Source: Micrococcaceae bacterium Sec5.1 (GTDB lineage Bacteria; Actinomycetota; Actinomycetes; Actinomycetales; Micrococcaceae). Taken from it: a DNA stretch of 64,000 nt. The translations under genes and the position numbers were made by a program. Below the pieces are notes generated by a model. That model did not search any database, was not told where the DNA came from, and saw nothing but the letters and a program-made list of their open reading frames with translations. This document shows positions 26,029 through 34,604 of the stretch, piece by piece; position 1 is the stretch's first letter, and each line of letters begins with the position of its first letter. Where the stretch lies: assembly GCA_039636795.1 (NCBI GenBank), contig CP143430.1, positions 4,650,001 through 4,714,000 of the forward strand. The letters are read 5' to 3'.

Positions 26029-26763
26029 TTAGTCGCGCGGGCGCATCAGGGGCGGGTTCAGGACCGCCCGCGTGGGCTGGCCCGGCGTCGGGCGTGCTTC
26101 CGGGGCCAGCCGGAACAGCGCAGCCGGACGTCCGGCGTCGCCCGTTGTCATGCGCCCAGTATCCTCGAGGAAGCCGGGGGTTCCTGTCGCTTTTCGATGG
26201 AAGTTGCGCGGGTCCAGGCGGGTTCCCCAGACGGCTTCGTACACCACGCGGAGCTGGGCGATAGTGAATTCCTCGCCGCAGAAGGCTGCGGCCAAGGGTG
26301 AGTATTCAAGCTTGGACTTGGCGCGTTCCAAGGCGTCGTCGAGGATTCTCGCATGGTCGAACGCCAGCTGGACGCTGCCGTCCAGAACCTGTTTCACCGG
26401 GTACCAGCCAGCCTGCTCCGCATCGCCGCCCGCCGCGAGAACGGGAAAGTCCGGCGCCAGCAGCAGGTGGGCAACGGTGAGGACGTCGCCCCGTGGGTCG
26501 CGCCCCTTCGGGCCGTAGCTCCCCAATTGCTCAAGGTGTCCGGGGAGATGTTCGACGCCGGTCTCCTCCGCGAGCTCCCGGCTCGCCGCCTCGAGCAGTT
26601 CTTCGCCGGCGAGGACGAAACCGCCCGGCAGGGCGAGCTTGCCCTGAAACGGCTCGATCAGGCGGGTAATGAGTAGGACGTTCAGCCCGCCGTCGCGAAC
26701 GGTTAGGGCGACGACGTCGACAGTTACCGGAAAGCGCGCGGTCGCTGCATGGGATTCAGGCAT
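26029..26763 (-). CDS. NrtR-like Nudix transcriptional regulator
   Basis: A 244-residue protein of the NrtR type. The N-terminal Nudix domain has an intact box (GGFVLAGEELLEAASRELAE then ETGVE at about residue 55), so it could still bind or hydrolyse ADP-ribose. The C-terminal part from about residue 150 has the NrtR winged-helix pattern FTIAQLRVVYEAVWGTRLD, RNFHRK. NrtR proteins repress NAD genes and sense ADP-ribose. ATG 26763 lacks a clear ribosome site; the longer frame to 26835 overlaps both operators. Divergent from the SPFH gene with two operators in between, the target is probably the SPFH/NAD-kinase-like unit and itself. Confidence 0.85.
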   Translation of the reverse strand: MPESHAATARFPVTVDVVALTVRDGGLNVLLITRLIEPFQGKLALPGGFVLAGEELLEAASRELAEETGVEHLPGHLEQLGSYGPKGRDPRGDVLTVAHLLLAPDFPVLAAGGDAEQAGWYPVKQVLDGSVQLAFDHARILDDALERAKSKLEYSPLAAAFCGEEFTIAQLRVVYEAVWGTRLDPRNFHRKATGTPGFLEDTGRMTTGDAGRPAALFRLAPEARPTPGQPTRAVLNPPLMRPRD

Positions 26764-26780
26764 GAAGCAATCGTAGAGAC

Positions 26781-26846
26781 TTATCGTCACCTTGACAATA
26801 ATCGCTGATCGTCCGTAATGTTTGATTATCGTCATGTTGACGATAA
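26781..26846. promoter_or_regulatory. Two palindromic operators in the NrtR/SPFH gap
   Basis: TTATCGTCA-N3-TGACAATAA at 26781-26801 and TTATCGTCA-N3-TGACGATAA at 26826-26846 are a near-perfect and a perfect inverted repeat, centred 45 bases apart, i.e. on the same helix face within error. One is close to each of the divergent starts. NrtR-type binding is inferred from the neighbouring gene. Confidence 0.75.
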
Positions 26847-26867
26847 AGAAACGAAAAGGAGAGCATC

Positions 26868-27890
26868 ATGGCCACCATCAAGCGCTACCCCTGGATCCAC
26901 CACTTCCTTGGGAGCCCCACTGGTTACGTTGTGCACCTGCAGAAGGGCACAGTGCAGCACCAGGGAGTAGGACAGGCATTCTGGTTCCGGCCCGCGAACT
27001 CTGTACTGAGCGAAGTTCCGGTTGACGATCAGGAACTGCCCACACTGTTCCACGCCATCACCCGCGACCACCAAGACGTGAGCGTGCAAGCCAATGTGAC
27101 CTACCGCTTCATCGATCCCGTCGCCGTTTCCACGCGCCTCGACTTCGGCCTTCAAACCGGCGCATCCGCACCGGCAACGGGCCGGGAGCAGGTATCAACC
27201 ATCATCGGGCAGCTGTGCCAGAGCCACGCGATCGACCAGATTGCCGCCACCACACTCGCCGAAGCACTCGAACGGGGAGTCAGCCAACTACGGCTGGTCC
27301 TCACCGATGCGTTGCGTGCCGACGTCAGGCTTCAGTCCACGGGCATCGAAATTCTCGGTGTCCAGGTCCTCGCAGTGCGCCCCGAGTCGGACGTCGAACG
27401 CGCCCTTCAGACCCCGGTGCGCGAACAGCTCCAGGCCGAAGCGGACCGGGCTGTGTACGAGAGGCGGGCAGTCGCCGTCGAGCGTGAACGTACGATTTCC
27501 GAGAACGAGATGGCGAGCCAGATCGAACTCGCTGTACGACGTGAAAACCTGGTGGCACAGGAAGGTGCCAATGCGCGGCGGAGTGCCGAAGAGAAAGCGG
27601 CCGCGGGACTCATCGAGGCCCAAGGCTCCGCGGAACGAAAGGGAATCGGGGCGGCCGCCGAAGCCAACCAGATCCGACTGGTAGGTGAAGCAGCCGCAGC
27701 CCGCGAAGCTGCCACCATGGAGGTTTACCGCGGAATGGAGCAGGCTACCCTGCTGGCCCTGGCACTCAAGGACGCAGCTGGATCCCTTCCAAACATCGGG
27801 AACCTGACCATCACTCCGGACCTGCTGAGTGGAGCGCTTGCCGGCCTGTTCAAGGAACCGACCGCGATCGTCACGCCGGAAGCCAAGTAG
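26868..27890 (+). CDS. SPFH/Band 7 domain protein
   Basis: A 340-residue SPFH (stomatin/prohibitin/flotillin) protein. The SPFH fold covers roughly residues 20-200 (VSVQANVTYRFIDPVAVST; GIEILGVQVLAVRPESDVERAL), then a charged coiled coil (EADRAVYERRAVAVERE) and a C-terminal part ending DLLSGALAGLFKEPT. There is no clear N-terminal membrane span, so membrane association may be peripheral. ATG 26868 follows AAAAGGAGAG. It is nine bases before the NAD-kinase-like gene and under the paired operators. It probably forms an oligomeric scaffold. Confidence 0.88.
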   Translation: MATIKRYPWIHHFLGSPTGYVVHLQKGTVQHQGVGQAFWFRPANSVLSEVPVDDQELPTLFHAITRDHQDVSVQANVTYRFIDPVAVSTRLDFGLQTGASAPATGREQVSTIIGQLCQSHAIDQIAATTLAEALERGVSQLRLVLTDALRADVRLQSTGIEILGVQVLAVRPESDVERALQTPVREQLQAEADRAVYERRAVAVERERTISENEMASQIELAVRRENLVAQEGANARRSAEEKAAAGLIEAQGSAERKGIGAAAEANQIRLVGEAAAAREAATMEVYRGMEQATLLALALKDAAGSLPNIGNLTITPDLLSGALAGLFKEPTAIVTPEAK

Positions 27891-27899
27891 GGACAGGTC

Positions 27900-28802
27900 A
27901 TGGCAACCCCACGCGTCGTTTTCGTCCACCGACGGACCGAACTCCAGGAGCTCCTGGACCGGCACGCCACCCGCGGCCAAGCCGAATTCTTCCTTCGCAC
28001 CCGCGGCCGGACCATCCAGGATGTTCAGGACCGGCACGATCGCCTCACCGCCGCCCTCGCGACGGTCCGGGCGGCAGTCCCTGCCGAATGGCGGCAGGCC
28101 GAAGTGGAACGCGCTGACCTGAGCCGATTCCTGCTCACAAGCGAGGACATCATTGCTGTGGTGGGGCAGGACGGTCTGGTGGCGAACGTAGCAAAGTACC
28201 TGAAAGGGCAACCGGTCATCGGAATCGATCCCGAGCCCGGCGCCAATCCCGGCATCCTTGTCCGGCACACACCGTCGGCCGCAGCTACGTTGCTGGGTTC
28301 GGGAGATATTGCACGGCTTCACTGCCAGAACCTCACCACCGTGACAGCAACGCTCGACGACGGCCAGCAGCTTTCTGCGCTGAATGAAGTTTTCATCGGG
28401 CACGCTTCGCACCAATCAGCGAAGTACTCAATCACTGCGCCGAGCTTCACGAATGCGGGCGGGCAAACCGAGCGGCACTCGTCGTCGGGCCTTATCGTTT
28501 CCACAGGCACCGGCGCTACCGGATGGTGCGCCTCGATCGCCTTGGAACGGGGCGGACGGGCACTGCCCGCACCCACAGACCCCCGGCTGGCCTGGTTCGT
28601 TCGCGAGGCATGGCCCTCCCCCGTCACCGGAGCCTCCTTGACTGAAGGTCTGCTCGAAGCCGGCGAGGTCCTTCGGATCACAGTGGCCTCGGACCAGCTG
28701 GTGGTGTTCGGCGATGGCATGGAGGATGATCGGCTGACCGCCTCGTGGGGGCAGGAAATCATCGTTCAACTGGGGCAGCGACCCTTGCGGCTGGTTGCCT
28801 GA
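27900..28802 (+). CDS. NAD-kinase-like protein
   Basis: A 300-residue protein with NAD kinase features: VVGQDGLVANVAKYL in place of the GGDGT loop (Gln replacing Gly), the conserved NE pair in ALNEVFIGHASHQSAKY, and SSGLIVSTGTGATGWCASI matching the DGhxxSTPTGSTAY strand-loop. The N-terminal 80 residues are an extra helical part. It could phosphorylate NAD or a related nucleotide, or only bind one. It follows the SPFH gene after nine bases and is probably under NrtR-like control, which supports an NAD link. Fold likely, activity unproven. Confidence 0.7.
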   Translation: MATPRVVFVHRRTELQELLDRHATRGQAEFFLRTRGRTIQDVQDRHDRLTAALATVRAAVPAEWRQAEVERADLSRFLLTSEDIIAVVGQDGLVANVAKYLKGQPVIGIDPEPGANPGILVRHTPSAAATLLGSGDIARLHCQNLTTVTATLDDGQQLSALNEVFIGHASHQSAKYSITAPSFTNAGGQTERHSSSGLIVSTGTGATGWCASIALERGGRALPAPTDPRLAWFVREAWPSPVTGASLTEGLLEAGEVLRITVASDQLVVFGDGMEDDRLTASWGQEIIVQLGQRPLRLVA

Positions 28803-28824
28803 ATCTCCGGCTGACAAGGGAATT

Positions 28825-28841
28825 GATAGGCATAAACTATC
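28825..28841. promoter_or_regulatory. LysR-type operator upstream of the LysR gene
   Basis: GATAG-N7-CTATC is a perfect interrupted palindrome with the T-N11-A shape of LysR sites. The related site at 29776 upstream of the dehydrogenase shares GATAGG and supports both. Confidence 0.6.
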
Positions 28842-28882
28842 GATGCCTCTGAAACCTCCCTATACCCAAAGGACCCCACACC

Positions 28883-29779
28883 GTGGACACGCGAAAGCTC
28901 AAGTACTTCCTCGCCGTCGTGGATCACGACGGGTTCAATCGCGCGGCCGAGCATCTTCTGATCGCCCAACCATCACTGTCCCAAACCATTGCGAGCCTTG
29001 AGAAAGAGCTCGGCGTTCCCCTGTTCCATCGGATTGGCAGGCGCGCAGTCCTGAGCGAAGCCGGCAAGGAACTCGTGGGCCCGGCTCGCCTGGTGATGAG
29101 GGATCTCGATGCGGCCCAATCTGCCGTCCAGTCTTTGAGGGGAATGCGCAGCGGCCGACTGGACATCATCACGATGCCCTCTCCCGGCATCGAACCTTTA
29201 ACCTCCATGATCGCCGCTTTCACCAAGCTCCATCCATGGGTCCGACTCAACGTGGGCGCCGCTTTCACGCCGGAAGAAGTGATCGAGTCCGTCCGCAGCG
29301 GCAGCAGCGAGATCGGCTTGGCGGGCTCGCCTACCAAAATCAAGGTGCCTGGCGTCGAAGTACTGGAGCTTGAGCGCCAACCCCTGATCTTGATCGTCAA
29401 CCCACAAGCGGACACGTTCGCGCCGAAGGACACAGCCATCCAACGCGAGGACCTCGGCAATCATCGCCTCATCGTCAGCCAGCGTGGGTCACTCATGCGC
29501 TGGATGGTGGACGACGCTTTGGCGCACGGCGTAGAAGTGGAGATCGTGGTCGAAGTCGCCCACCGGACGTCCATCCTTCCCTTGGTTCTGGCAGGGGTTG
29601 GTCACGCTGTTATGCCGTCGTCGTGGGCACCCACGGCGCATAAGGCTGGGCTGAGGACGCTTTTGATTGAGCCAGTCAATTATCTGGATGTCGCAGTGCT
29701 GAGCCGGAAGGAAAATCTCACGCCTGCTGCCAGAGCGTTCTTGGACGTGGCCCGCACCCACCGCGGCGAAAGAAACTGA
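28883..29779 (+). CDS. LysR-family regulator of tartrate/malate genes
   Basis: A 298-residue LysR protein: helix-turn-helix in residues 1-60 (KLKYFLAVVDHDGFNRAAEH, PSLSQTIASLEKELGVPLF) and a substrate-binding effector domain. GTG 28883 follows AAAGGA. GATAG-type palindromes lie before its start (28825) and at its own stop codon (29776-29796), upstream of the dehydrogenase gene. It should activate the dehydrogenase-DctA-glycerate kinase genes in response to the substrate. Confidence 0.9.
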   Translation: MDTRKLKYFLAVVDHDGFNRAAEHLLIAQPSLSQTIASLEKELGVPLFHRIGRRAVLSEAGKELVGPARLVMRDLDAAQSAVQSLRGMRSGRLDIITMPSPGIEPLTSMIAAFTKLHPWVRLNVGAAFTPEEVIESVRSGSSEIGLAGSPTKIKVPGVEVLELERQPLILIVNPQADTFAPKDTAIQREDLGNHRLIVSQRGSLMRWMVDDALAHGVEVEIVVEVAHRTSILPLVLAGVGHAVMPSSWAPTAHKAGLRTLLIEPVNYLDVAVLSRKENLTPAARAFLDVARTHRGERN

Positions 29780-29796
29780 TAGGCGCTACCTATCAG
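29776..29796. promoter_or_regulatory. LysR-type operator for the dehydrogenase operon
   Basis: CTGATAGG-N5-CCTATCAG, a perfect 8-bp inverted repeat, overlaps the LysR stop codon and lies about 120 bases before the dehydrogenase start. It shares GATAGG with the site at 28825. Confidence 0.7.
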
Positions 29797-29912
29797 CCGT
29801 ATCGAAACTAAGTCTTGGACGCCACTAGGCGCTGAACCGTCTACTTGAAGAGGAAGAACAGTGTGACCCCGCTAACAGGCTCACTGCTAACAAACTCAAC
29901 GAGGAGGTAGGC

Positions 29913-31010
29913 ATGAGCGCCACCCAGAAATTCAGCATCGCATCGATTCCCGCAGACGGTGTGGGCAAGGAAGTTGTTTCCGCCGGACGCCGAGTCCTGG
30001 ACGCACTTGCCGAGAACTCCAACGGCAAGTTCGCCTTCGAATGGACCGAGTTCCCGTGGGGTTGCGGCTACTACAAGGAGACGGGGCAGATGATGGACCC
30101 CAAGGGCCTTGACGCCCTGAAAGACTTCGATGCCATCTACTTCGGAGCCGTCGGCTGGGAGAACGTCCCGGACCACATCAGCCTCTGGGGCCTGCGCCTG
30201 AACATCACGCAGAACTTCGACCAGTGGGCCAACATCCGCCCGGTCAAGTTCCTTCCAGGCATCCAGTCCCCGCTTCGCAAAGCCGACAACACCGAACTCG
30301 ACTGGATCGTTGTCCGCGAAAACAGCGAAGGCGAATACGCCGGTCTTGGCGGCCGCAACCTGAGCGGCCGCGGTCCCGGCAACGAAGTCGCTTTGCAGAC
30401 CGCGCTTTTCACGGAAAAGGGCTGCGAGCGCATCATGCGTTTCGCGTTCGACCTGGCCCGGACCCGCACGGTCAAGAAGGTTTCCTCCGTCACCAAGTCC
30501 AACGCACAGCAATACGGCATGGTCCTCTGGGATGAAACCTTCCAGCGCGTCGCCTTGGACTACCCTGACGTGCAGACAGAGAGCGTGTTGGTTGACGCCA
30601 TGAGCGCCAAGTTCATTCTCAAGCCCGAGGACCTGTCCGTGGTAGTTGCCTCCAACCTGAACGCCGACATCCTCTCAGACCTCGGCTCCGCGCTGGCCGG
30701 CAGCCTCGGCCTGGCCGCGAGCGCAAACCTGAACCCGGAGCGCCGCTTCCCGTCCATGTTCGAGCCGGTTCACGGTTCCGCACCGGATATCGCCGGCCAA
30801 GGCATCAGCAACCCGATTGGTGCGATCGCCAGCGCGGCACTCATGCTGGACCACTTCGGCCTCCACGAGGAGGCCCGGCGCGTCGAAGCAGCGATCGAGC
30901 AGGCAACCGGTTCCGGCCACCTGACCCGGGACGTTGGCGGCGAGGCCACCACGGACGACGTCACCGAGGCCATCATCTCTGCCCTCACCCACACTCTCGC
31001 GGCTGTCTAA
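29913..31010 (+). CDS. Tartrate/D-malate dehydrogenase (decarboxylating)
   Basis: A 365-residue beta-decarboxylating dehydrogenase of the isocitrate/isopropylmalate fold, closest in pattern to TtuC/DmlA: IPADGVGKEVVSAGRRVLD at the start, FGAVGWENVPDHISLWG, VRENSEGEYAGLGGR near residue 140 and NLNADILSDLGSALAGSLG near 250 (NAD site). It oxidises tartrate or D-malate using NAD; with meso-tartrate the product is D-glycerate. ATG 29913 follows GAGGTAGGC. It is the first enzyme of the LysR-controlled unit, and the glycerate kinase downstream fits a tartrate route. Confidence 0.88.
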   Translation: MSATQKFSIASIPADGVGKEVVSAGRRVLDALAENSNGKFAFEWTEFPWGCGYYKETGQMMDPKGLDALKDFDAIYFGAVGWENVPDHISLWGLRLNITQNFDQWANIRPVKFLPGIQSPLRKADNTELDWIVVRENSEGEYAGLGGRNLSGRGPGNEVALQTALFTEKGCERIMRFAFDLARTRTVKKVSSVTKSNAQQYGMVLWDETFQRVALDYPDVQTESVLVDAMSAKFILKPEDLSVVVASNLNADILSDLGSALAGSLGLAASANLNPERRFPSMFEPVHGSAPDIAGQGISNPIGAIASAALMLDHFGLHEEARRVEAAIEQATGSGHLTRDVGGEATTDDVTEAIISALTHTLAAV

Positions 31011-31025
31011 CCCAACAGAGCAAAC

Positions 31026-31057
31026 GTTCGACGGCGGTCAGCCGGCCGCCGTCGAAC
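31026..31057 (+). terminator. 12-bp hairpin between dehydrogenase and DctA
   Basis: GTTCGACGGCGG (31026-31037) and CCGCCGTCGAAC (31046-31057) are perfect complements with an eight-base loop, without a T-run. It may partly terminate or stabilise the upstream message so that the enzyme outnumbers the carrier. Confidence 0.6.
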
Positions 31058-31103
31058 CTCCCCTTCAGCTTCTCCAGAGACATTCCACAACGAGGTAGGA
31101 ATC

Positions 31104-32558
31104 ATGGAACACATCACCGCCGGCGCATCGCCAGCAGATAAGAACATGCTACGCAAGACCCGCTGGTATCGGCAGTTGTACTTTTGGGTGCTCACCGCGA
31201 TCTTGGTCGGCATCCTCCTGGGCTGGCTCGCTCCGACCGCGGGCATCGCCATGGAACCCATCGGCACCACGTTCGTGAACGCAATGAAGATGCTCATCGG
31301 CCCCATCGTGTTCCTAACCATCGTGGGTGGAATCGCCAGCGTGGCCGATCTCAAGAAGGTGGGAATGACTGGCCTGAAGGCCCTCACCTACTTCCAGATC
31401 GGCACCATCTGCGCCATGGTGTTCGGCTTGGTCGCCATCAATGTCTTCCGGCTTGGGGACGGGGTCAACGCGGATGCCAGCAGCATCAAGACCTCCGAGT
31501 CCGCCGCGAAACTGATCGACGCCGGGCAGCACCAGGAGTGGTGGCAGTTCATAACCCACATCATTCCCAACAGCATCGCGGGCCCGTTCGTTGAGGGCGA
31601 CATCCTGCAGATCATCTTCATTGCTGTGGTGTTCGGCATCGCCCTGAACGCGATAGGCAAAGTTGGCGCACCGGTGCTGGACGGCGTCCAGCGGCTGACC
31701 GGCGTGATGTTCAAGATCCTGGGCTTCATCATGAAGGCCGCTCCGCTGGGTGCTTTCGGTGCCATGGCCTTCGCTGTTGGCAAGTACGGTGTTTCGTCGC
31801 TGACCAGCATGGGCGGATTGATTGCCCTCTTCTACGGCACCTCCATCCTGTTCGTGATTGTGGTGCTCGGCTCCATCATGGCCATGCTGCGGCTGAACAT
31901 CTTCACCATGATCCGGCACCTTAAAGAGGAGTACATGCTCATTCTGGGCACCTCCACGGCTGAGCCTGCGCTGCCTGGCCTGATGCGCAAGCTGGAACAT
32001 GCCGGCGTGAAAAAGGAGACCGTTGGCCTCGTGGTACCTACCGGTTACAGCTTCAACCTGGACGGCGCCGCCATCTACCTTTCGCTCGCTGCCCTGTACA
32101 TCGCCCAGGCAACCAACACGGAGCTGACCATTGGCCAGCAGCTCGGCCTGCTCGCGGTGATGCTCCTGACGTCAAAGGGTGCAGCAGGCGTTGCCGGTGG
32201 CGGTTTCATTGCCCTCACTGCCACGCTCACTACGCTCGGCACCATCCCCGCGGCCGGAATCATGCTGATCTTCGGCATCGACAAGTTCATGTCGGAGTGC
32301 CGCGCCCTGGTGAACTTCACCGGCAACGCCGTGGCCACTCTGGTCATCGCCCGCTGGGACCGCACACTGGACACCGACCGAGTCCGCCGCGTCTTTGCCG
32401 GCGAGACCGTGGAACCGATGCCCGTGGATGACACTCCGGCGATCCCTGTGGAGGAGGAGACAGAGCCGGCCGAGGCACCCAAGCACTCAGCCGCCGTCGT
32501 GCCTTCTGGACCCGCTGCCTCCGCCGACCGTCGCCCCGCCTACTCGAAATCCCTCTGA
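31104..32558 (+). CDS. dctA: C4-dicarboxylate:cation symporter DctA
   Basis: A 484-residue member of the DAACS family. The first span follows KTRWYRQLYFWVL, and the substrate and sodium region has GYSFNLDGAAIYLSLAALYIA near residue 320 with the earlier SSTAEPAL-like loop ILGTSTAEPALPGLM. It is therefore an aerobic C4-dicarboxylate carrier, here likely bringing in tartrate or malate. The C-terminal tail is long and acidic (PVEEETEPAE). ATG 31104 follows GAGGTAGGA. Its stop is one base before the glycerate kinase start. Confidence 0.93.
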   Translation: MEHITAGASPADKNMLRKTRWYRQLYFWVLTAILVGILLGWLAPTAGIAMEPIGTTFVNAMKMLIGPIVFLTIVGGIASVADLKKVGMTGLKALTYFQIGTICAMVFGLVAINVFRLGDGVNADASSIKTSESAAKLIDAGQHQEWWQFITHIIPNSIAGPFVEGDILQIIFIAVVFGIALNAIGKVGAPVLDGVQRLTGVMFKILGFIMKAAPLGAFGAMAFAVGKYGVSSLTSMGGLIALFYGTSILFVIVVLGSIMAMLRLNIFTMIRHLKEEYMLILGTSTAEPALPGLMRKLEHAGVKKETVGLVVPTGYSFNLDGAAIYLSLAALYIAQATNTELTIGQQLGLLAVMLLTSKGAAGVAGGGFIALTATLTTLGTIPAAGIMLIFGIDKFMSECRALVNFTGNAVATLVIARWDRTLDTDRVRRVFAGETVEPMPVDDTPAIPVEEETEPAEAPKHSAAVVPSGPAASADRRPAYSKSL

Positions 32559-32559
32559 C

Positions 32560-33714
32560 ATGAACAACTCCATCGCCCCGAAGACGGTGCTCATCGCCCC
32601 CGACAAGTTCAAAGGCAGTCTCACCGCCGGCGAGGTTGCGGAAGCCCTGGCTGCCGGACTCCGTGCCGCCAGTCCGGTCGGGGCGCTTGGCTGCGAACTC
32701 CTTCCACTCGCGGACGGAGGTGACGGCAGCGTCGATGCCGCCGTCGCCTCCGGCTTCGGCCGCTACAACTACACCGTCACCGGTCCCACGGGCCATCCCG
32801 TCCAGGCAGACATAGCGTTCGACGGCGCCACGGCAGTTGTGGAGGTCGCGAACGCGTGCGGTTTGGCCGTCCTGCCTCAAGGTGACTTGGCGCCAATGGA
32901 GTCCTCAAGCCGCGGTTTCGGCGAAGCTGTGCTGTTTGCTTTGGGCCTCCGGCCGGTGCGTTTGGTGCTGGCGCTCGGCGGCAGTTCCAGCACCGATGGT
33001 GGAATGGGGATGCTCGCCGCGTTGGGCCTCCGGTTCCTGGATGTGTCCGGTCTCGCGCTGCCAGGTAACGGGCGCTCGCTCTCGCTGGTGCATTCGGTGT
33101 CCGGTTCGTTGGTGCCGGAACTGGCGAACGTGGAACTCATCCTCGCGAGCGACGTCCACAACCCGCTGTGCGGCGCCGACGGTGCGCCCGCGGTTTTCGG
33201 GCCGCAGAAGGGCTGCTCCCCCGCCGACGTTTCAACGCTCGACGCCGGTCTGACGCACTATGTCTCGGTGCTCGCCGGGTCCGGGTTTGCTGACGCCGGG
33301 CTAGCTGAATCGCCAGGCGCAGGCAGCGCCGGCGGTATCGGCTTCGCCTGCTTGGCTTTGGGTGCGAAGCAAGTGTCAGGCGCCGACTACTTCCTGGACC
33401 TCTTGGACTTCGATGGCCGCAAGGAGAACTGCGATCTTGTGATCACCGGCGAGGGCAGCATCGACGAGCAGACCCTGGCCGGGAAGCTGCCAGCCGCCGT
33501 CGCCCGCCGTTCCGGCACCCGGCCCATCATCGCCGTCGCCGGCCGCTCGCTGCTGCCGCAGGAGCGGTGGGCCGAGATGTCTCTGTCCCGGGTGTATGCG
33601 CTGGCTGACTACACTTCGCTGGACTCCTCGAAAGACCCTTTGCTTTCAGCGGAGTTGCTTCAACAGATCGGCAGGGAAATCGGCGAAAGTGTGCTGGAGG
33701 CTGTTGGCGCTTAG
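32560..33714 (+). CDS. Glycerate kinase (type 1)
   Basis: A 384-residue GarK/GlxK-type kinase: LIAPDKFKGSLTAGEVAEA at the start, PLADGGDGSVDAAV near residue 48, LALGGSSSTDGGMGM near 140 and VITGEGSIDEQT near 295 are the family motifs. It phosphorylates D-glycerate to 2-phosphoglycerate (or 3-phosphoglycerate). Start ATG 32560 is immediately after the DctA stop; the long frame upstream overlaps DctA. The product enters glycolysis, completing the tartrate-to-glycolysis route with the dehydrogenase and carrier. Confidence 0.93.
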   Translation: MNNSIAPKTVLIAPDKFKGSLTAGEVAEALAAGLRAASPVGALGCELLPLADGGDGSVDAAVASGFGRYNYTVTGPTGHPVQADIAFDGATAVVEVANACGLAVLPQGDLAPMESSSRGFGEAVLFALGLRPVRLVLALGGSSSTDGGMGMLAALGLRFLDVSGLALPGNGRSLSLVHSVSGSLVPELANVELILASDVHNPLCGADGAPAVFGPQKGCSPADVSTLDAGLTHYVSVLAGSGFADAGLAESPGAGSAGGIGFACLALGAKQVSGADYFLDLLDFDGRKENCDLVITGEGSIDEQTLAGKLPAAVARRSGTRPIIAVAGRSLLPQERWAEMSLSRVYALADYTSLDSSKDPLLSAELLQQIGREIGESVLEAVGA

Positions 33715-33732
33715 AGGCCCGCGTGCGCCGCA

Positions 33733-33755
33733 GCTGGCCCGGAAACCGGGCCAGC
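33733..33755. terminator. Perfect 10-bp bidirectional terminator
   Basis: GCTGGCCCGG, three A residues, CCGGGCCAGC. It separates the glycerate kinase (+) and the secreted protein gene (-). Confidence 0.75.
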
Positions 33756-33765
33756 CATTCCGCCG

Positions 33766-34269
33766 CTACGCCAGTTCTCCGCAGATGTCCCGCTGCTGGC
33801 CTGAACTACTCACAAGAGTGAAAACGCCTGTAACAGGATCGATGTCGTAGACCAATTTTCCGATGTAATGCGTAGTCGTAGGCCCCGCAGGAATGTCCGT
33901 CGGAAACAAAATCAGCCCGTTGTGGCCAGTTGCCGTGACCGTGAGCGTCCCATCGGCATTGAGCCGCGTGCTGGCTACCGAACCGTCAGTCCGGATCGTG
34001 ACGGACTTCCCGGTATCCAGGTTGGTGTAAGTCAGGAGGACGCCCTTGCCGGCTTCGAGGAGACGCACCACGTTGCCTTCTTCGTCCTTGAATTCTCTTG
34101 TGTGGATGATGCCGCCAGATCCTTCAAGCAGCAGCGCAAACGAACAACCCTCCCCTGCTGGAAGGGATATGGGTAACTGCAAGGCGGCTGCCGCCGGCAC
34201 CGTGGGGTAAAGCATGGCAGCGACCAGAACTGCAACCGGCGCAAGCCTAAGCGCGTTTTTGATTTTCAT
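33766..34269 (-). CDS. Small secreted protein, unknown function
   Basis: A 167-residue protein from ATG 34269, with GAGGA upstream. Residues 1-27 form a signal peptide (NALRLAPVAVLVAAMLYP, then TVPAAAA). The mature part is beta-rich with periodic Gly/Thr/Ser sequences (EGSGGIIHTREFKDEEGN, TIRTDGSVASTRLNADGTL, HYIGKLVYDIDPVTG) and two Cys that may form a disulfide. Similar secreted proteins are found in actinobacteria; function unknown. Long upstream in-frame sequence lacks homology. Confidence 0.7.
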   Translation of the reverse strand: MKIKNALRLAPVAVLVAAMLYPTVPAAAALQLPISLPAGEGCSFALLLEGSGGIIHTREFKDEEGNVVRLLEAGKGVLLTYTNLDTGKSVTIRTDGSVASTRLNADGTLTVTATGHNGLILFPTDIPAGPTTTHYIGKLVYDIDPVTGVFTLVSSSGQQRDICGELA

Positions 34270-34604
34270 GGGGTTCCTCGATTTCGAGCGGAGCGAGTGT
34301 ATTCCGCGGCACCATCCATGGGTTGTGGAAGGAGACCAAGTGCCTGCGCTCACGGGACAAGTCCCTAACAGCGGCCATTCCCCGAGACCGCCTGGCCGAT
34401 GCCAGCGAAAAGGGGCATCGGGCGAGAGATTACTCTCCATCGAATAGAAAAACCACACGTTGCGGCCTTCTGAAGAAAATCAGCCCGAGCCGTGAGGCGA
34501 GCGGGCTGATCGTGGTGACAGCAGTCTAGCCCCGGCTACCGGCCAATCCCCGTCACTGCTGAACGAAGCACGCGCCCCGCCCAGCAGTGACGGCATGGTC
34601 AGGC
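34270..34604. other. Intergenic region with two hairpins
   Basis: About 335 bases without a gene. Inverted repeats at 34479-34487/34502-34510 (ATCAGCCCG) and 34551-34561/34582-34592 (CGTCACTGCTG). On the minus strand the first is followed by a T-rich tail (TTTTC), so it is the probable terminator of the nucleoside hydrolase transcript. The rest includes the promoter area of the secreted protein. Confidence 0.65.

Noticed and set aside
27288..28415. Minus-strand open frame of 375 codons
   Set aside because: It lies opposite the SPFH and NAD-kinase-like genes, both with recognisable domains and ribosome sites.
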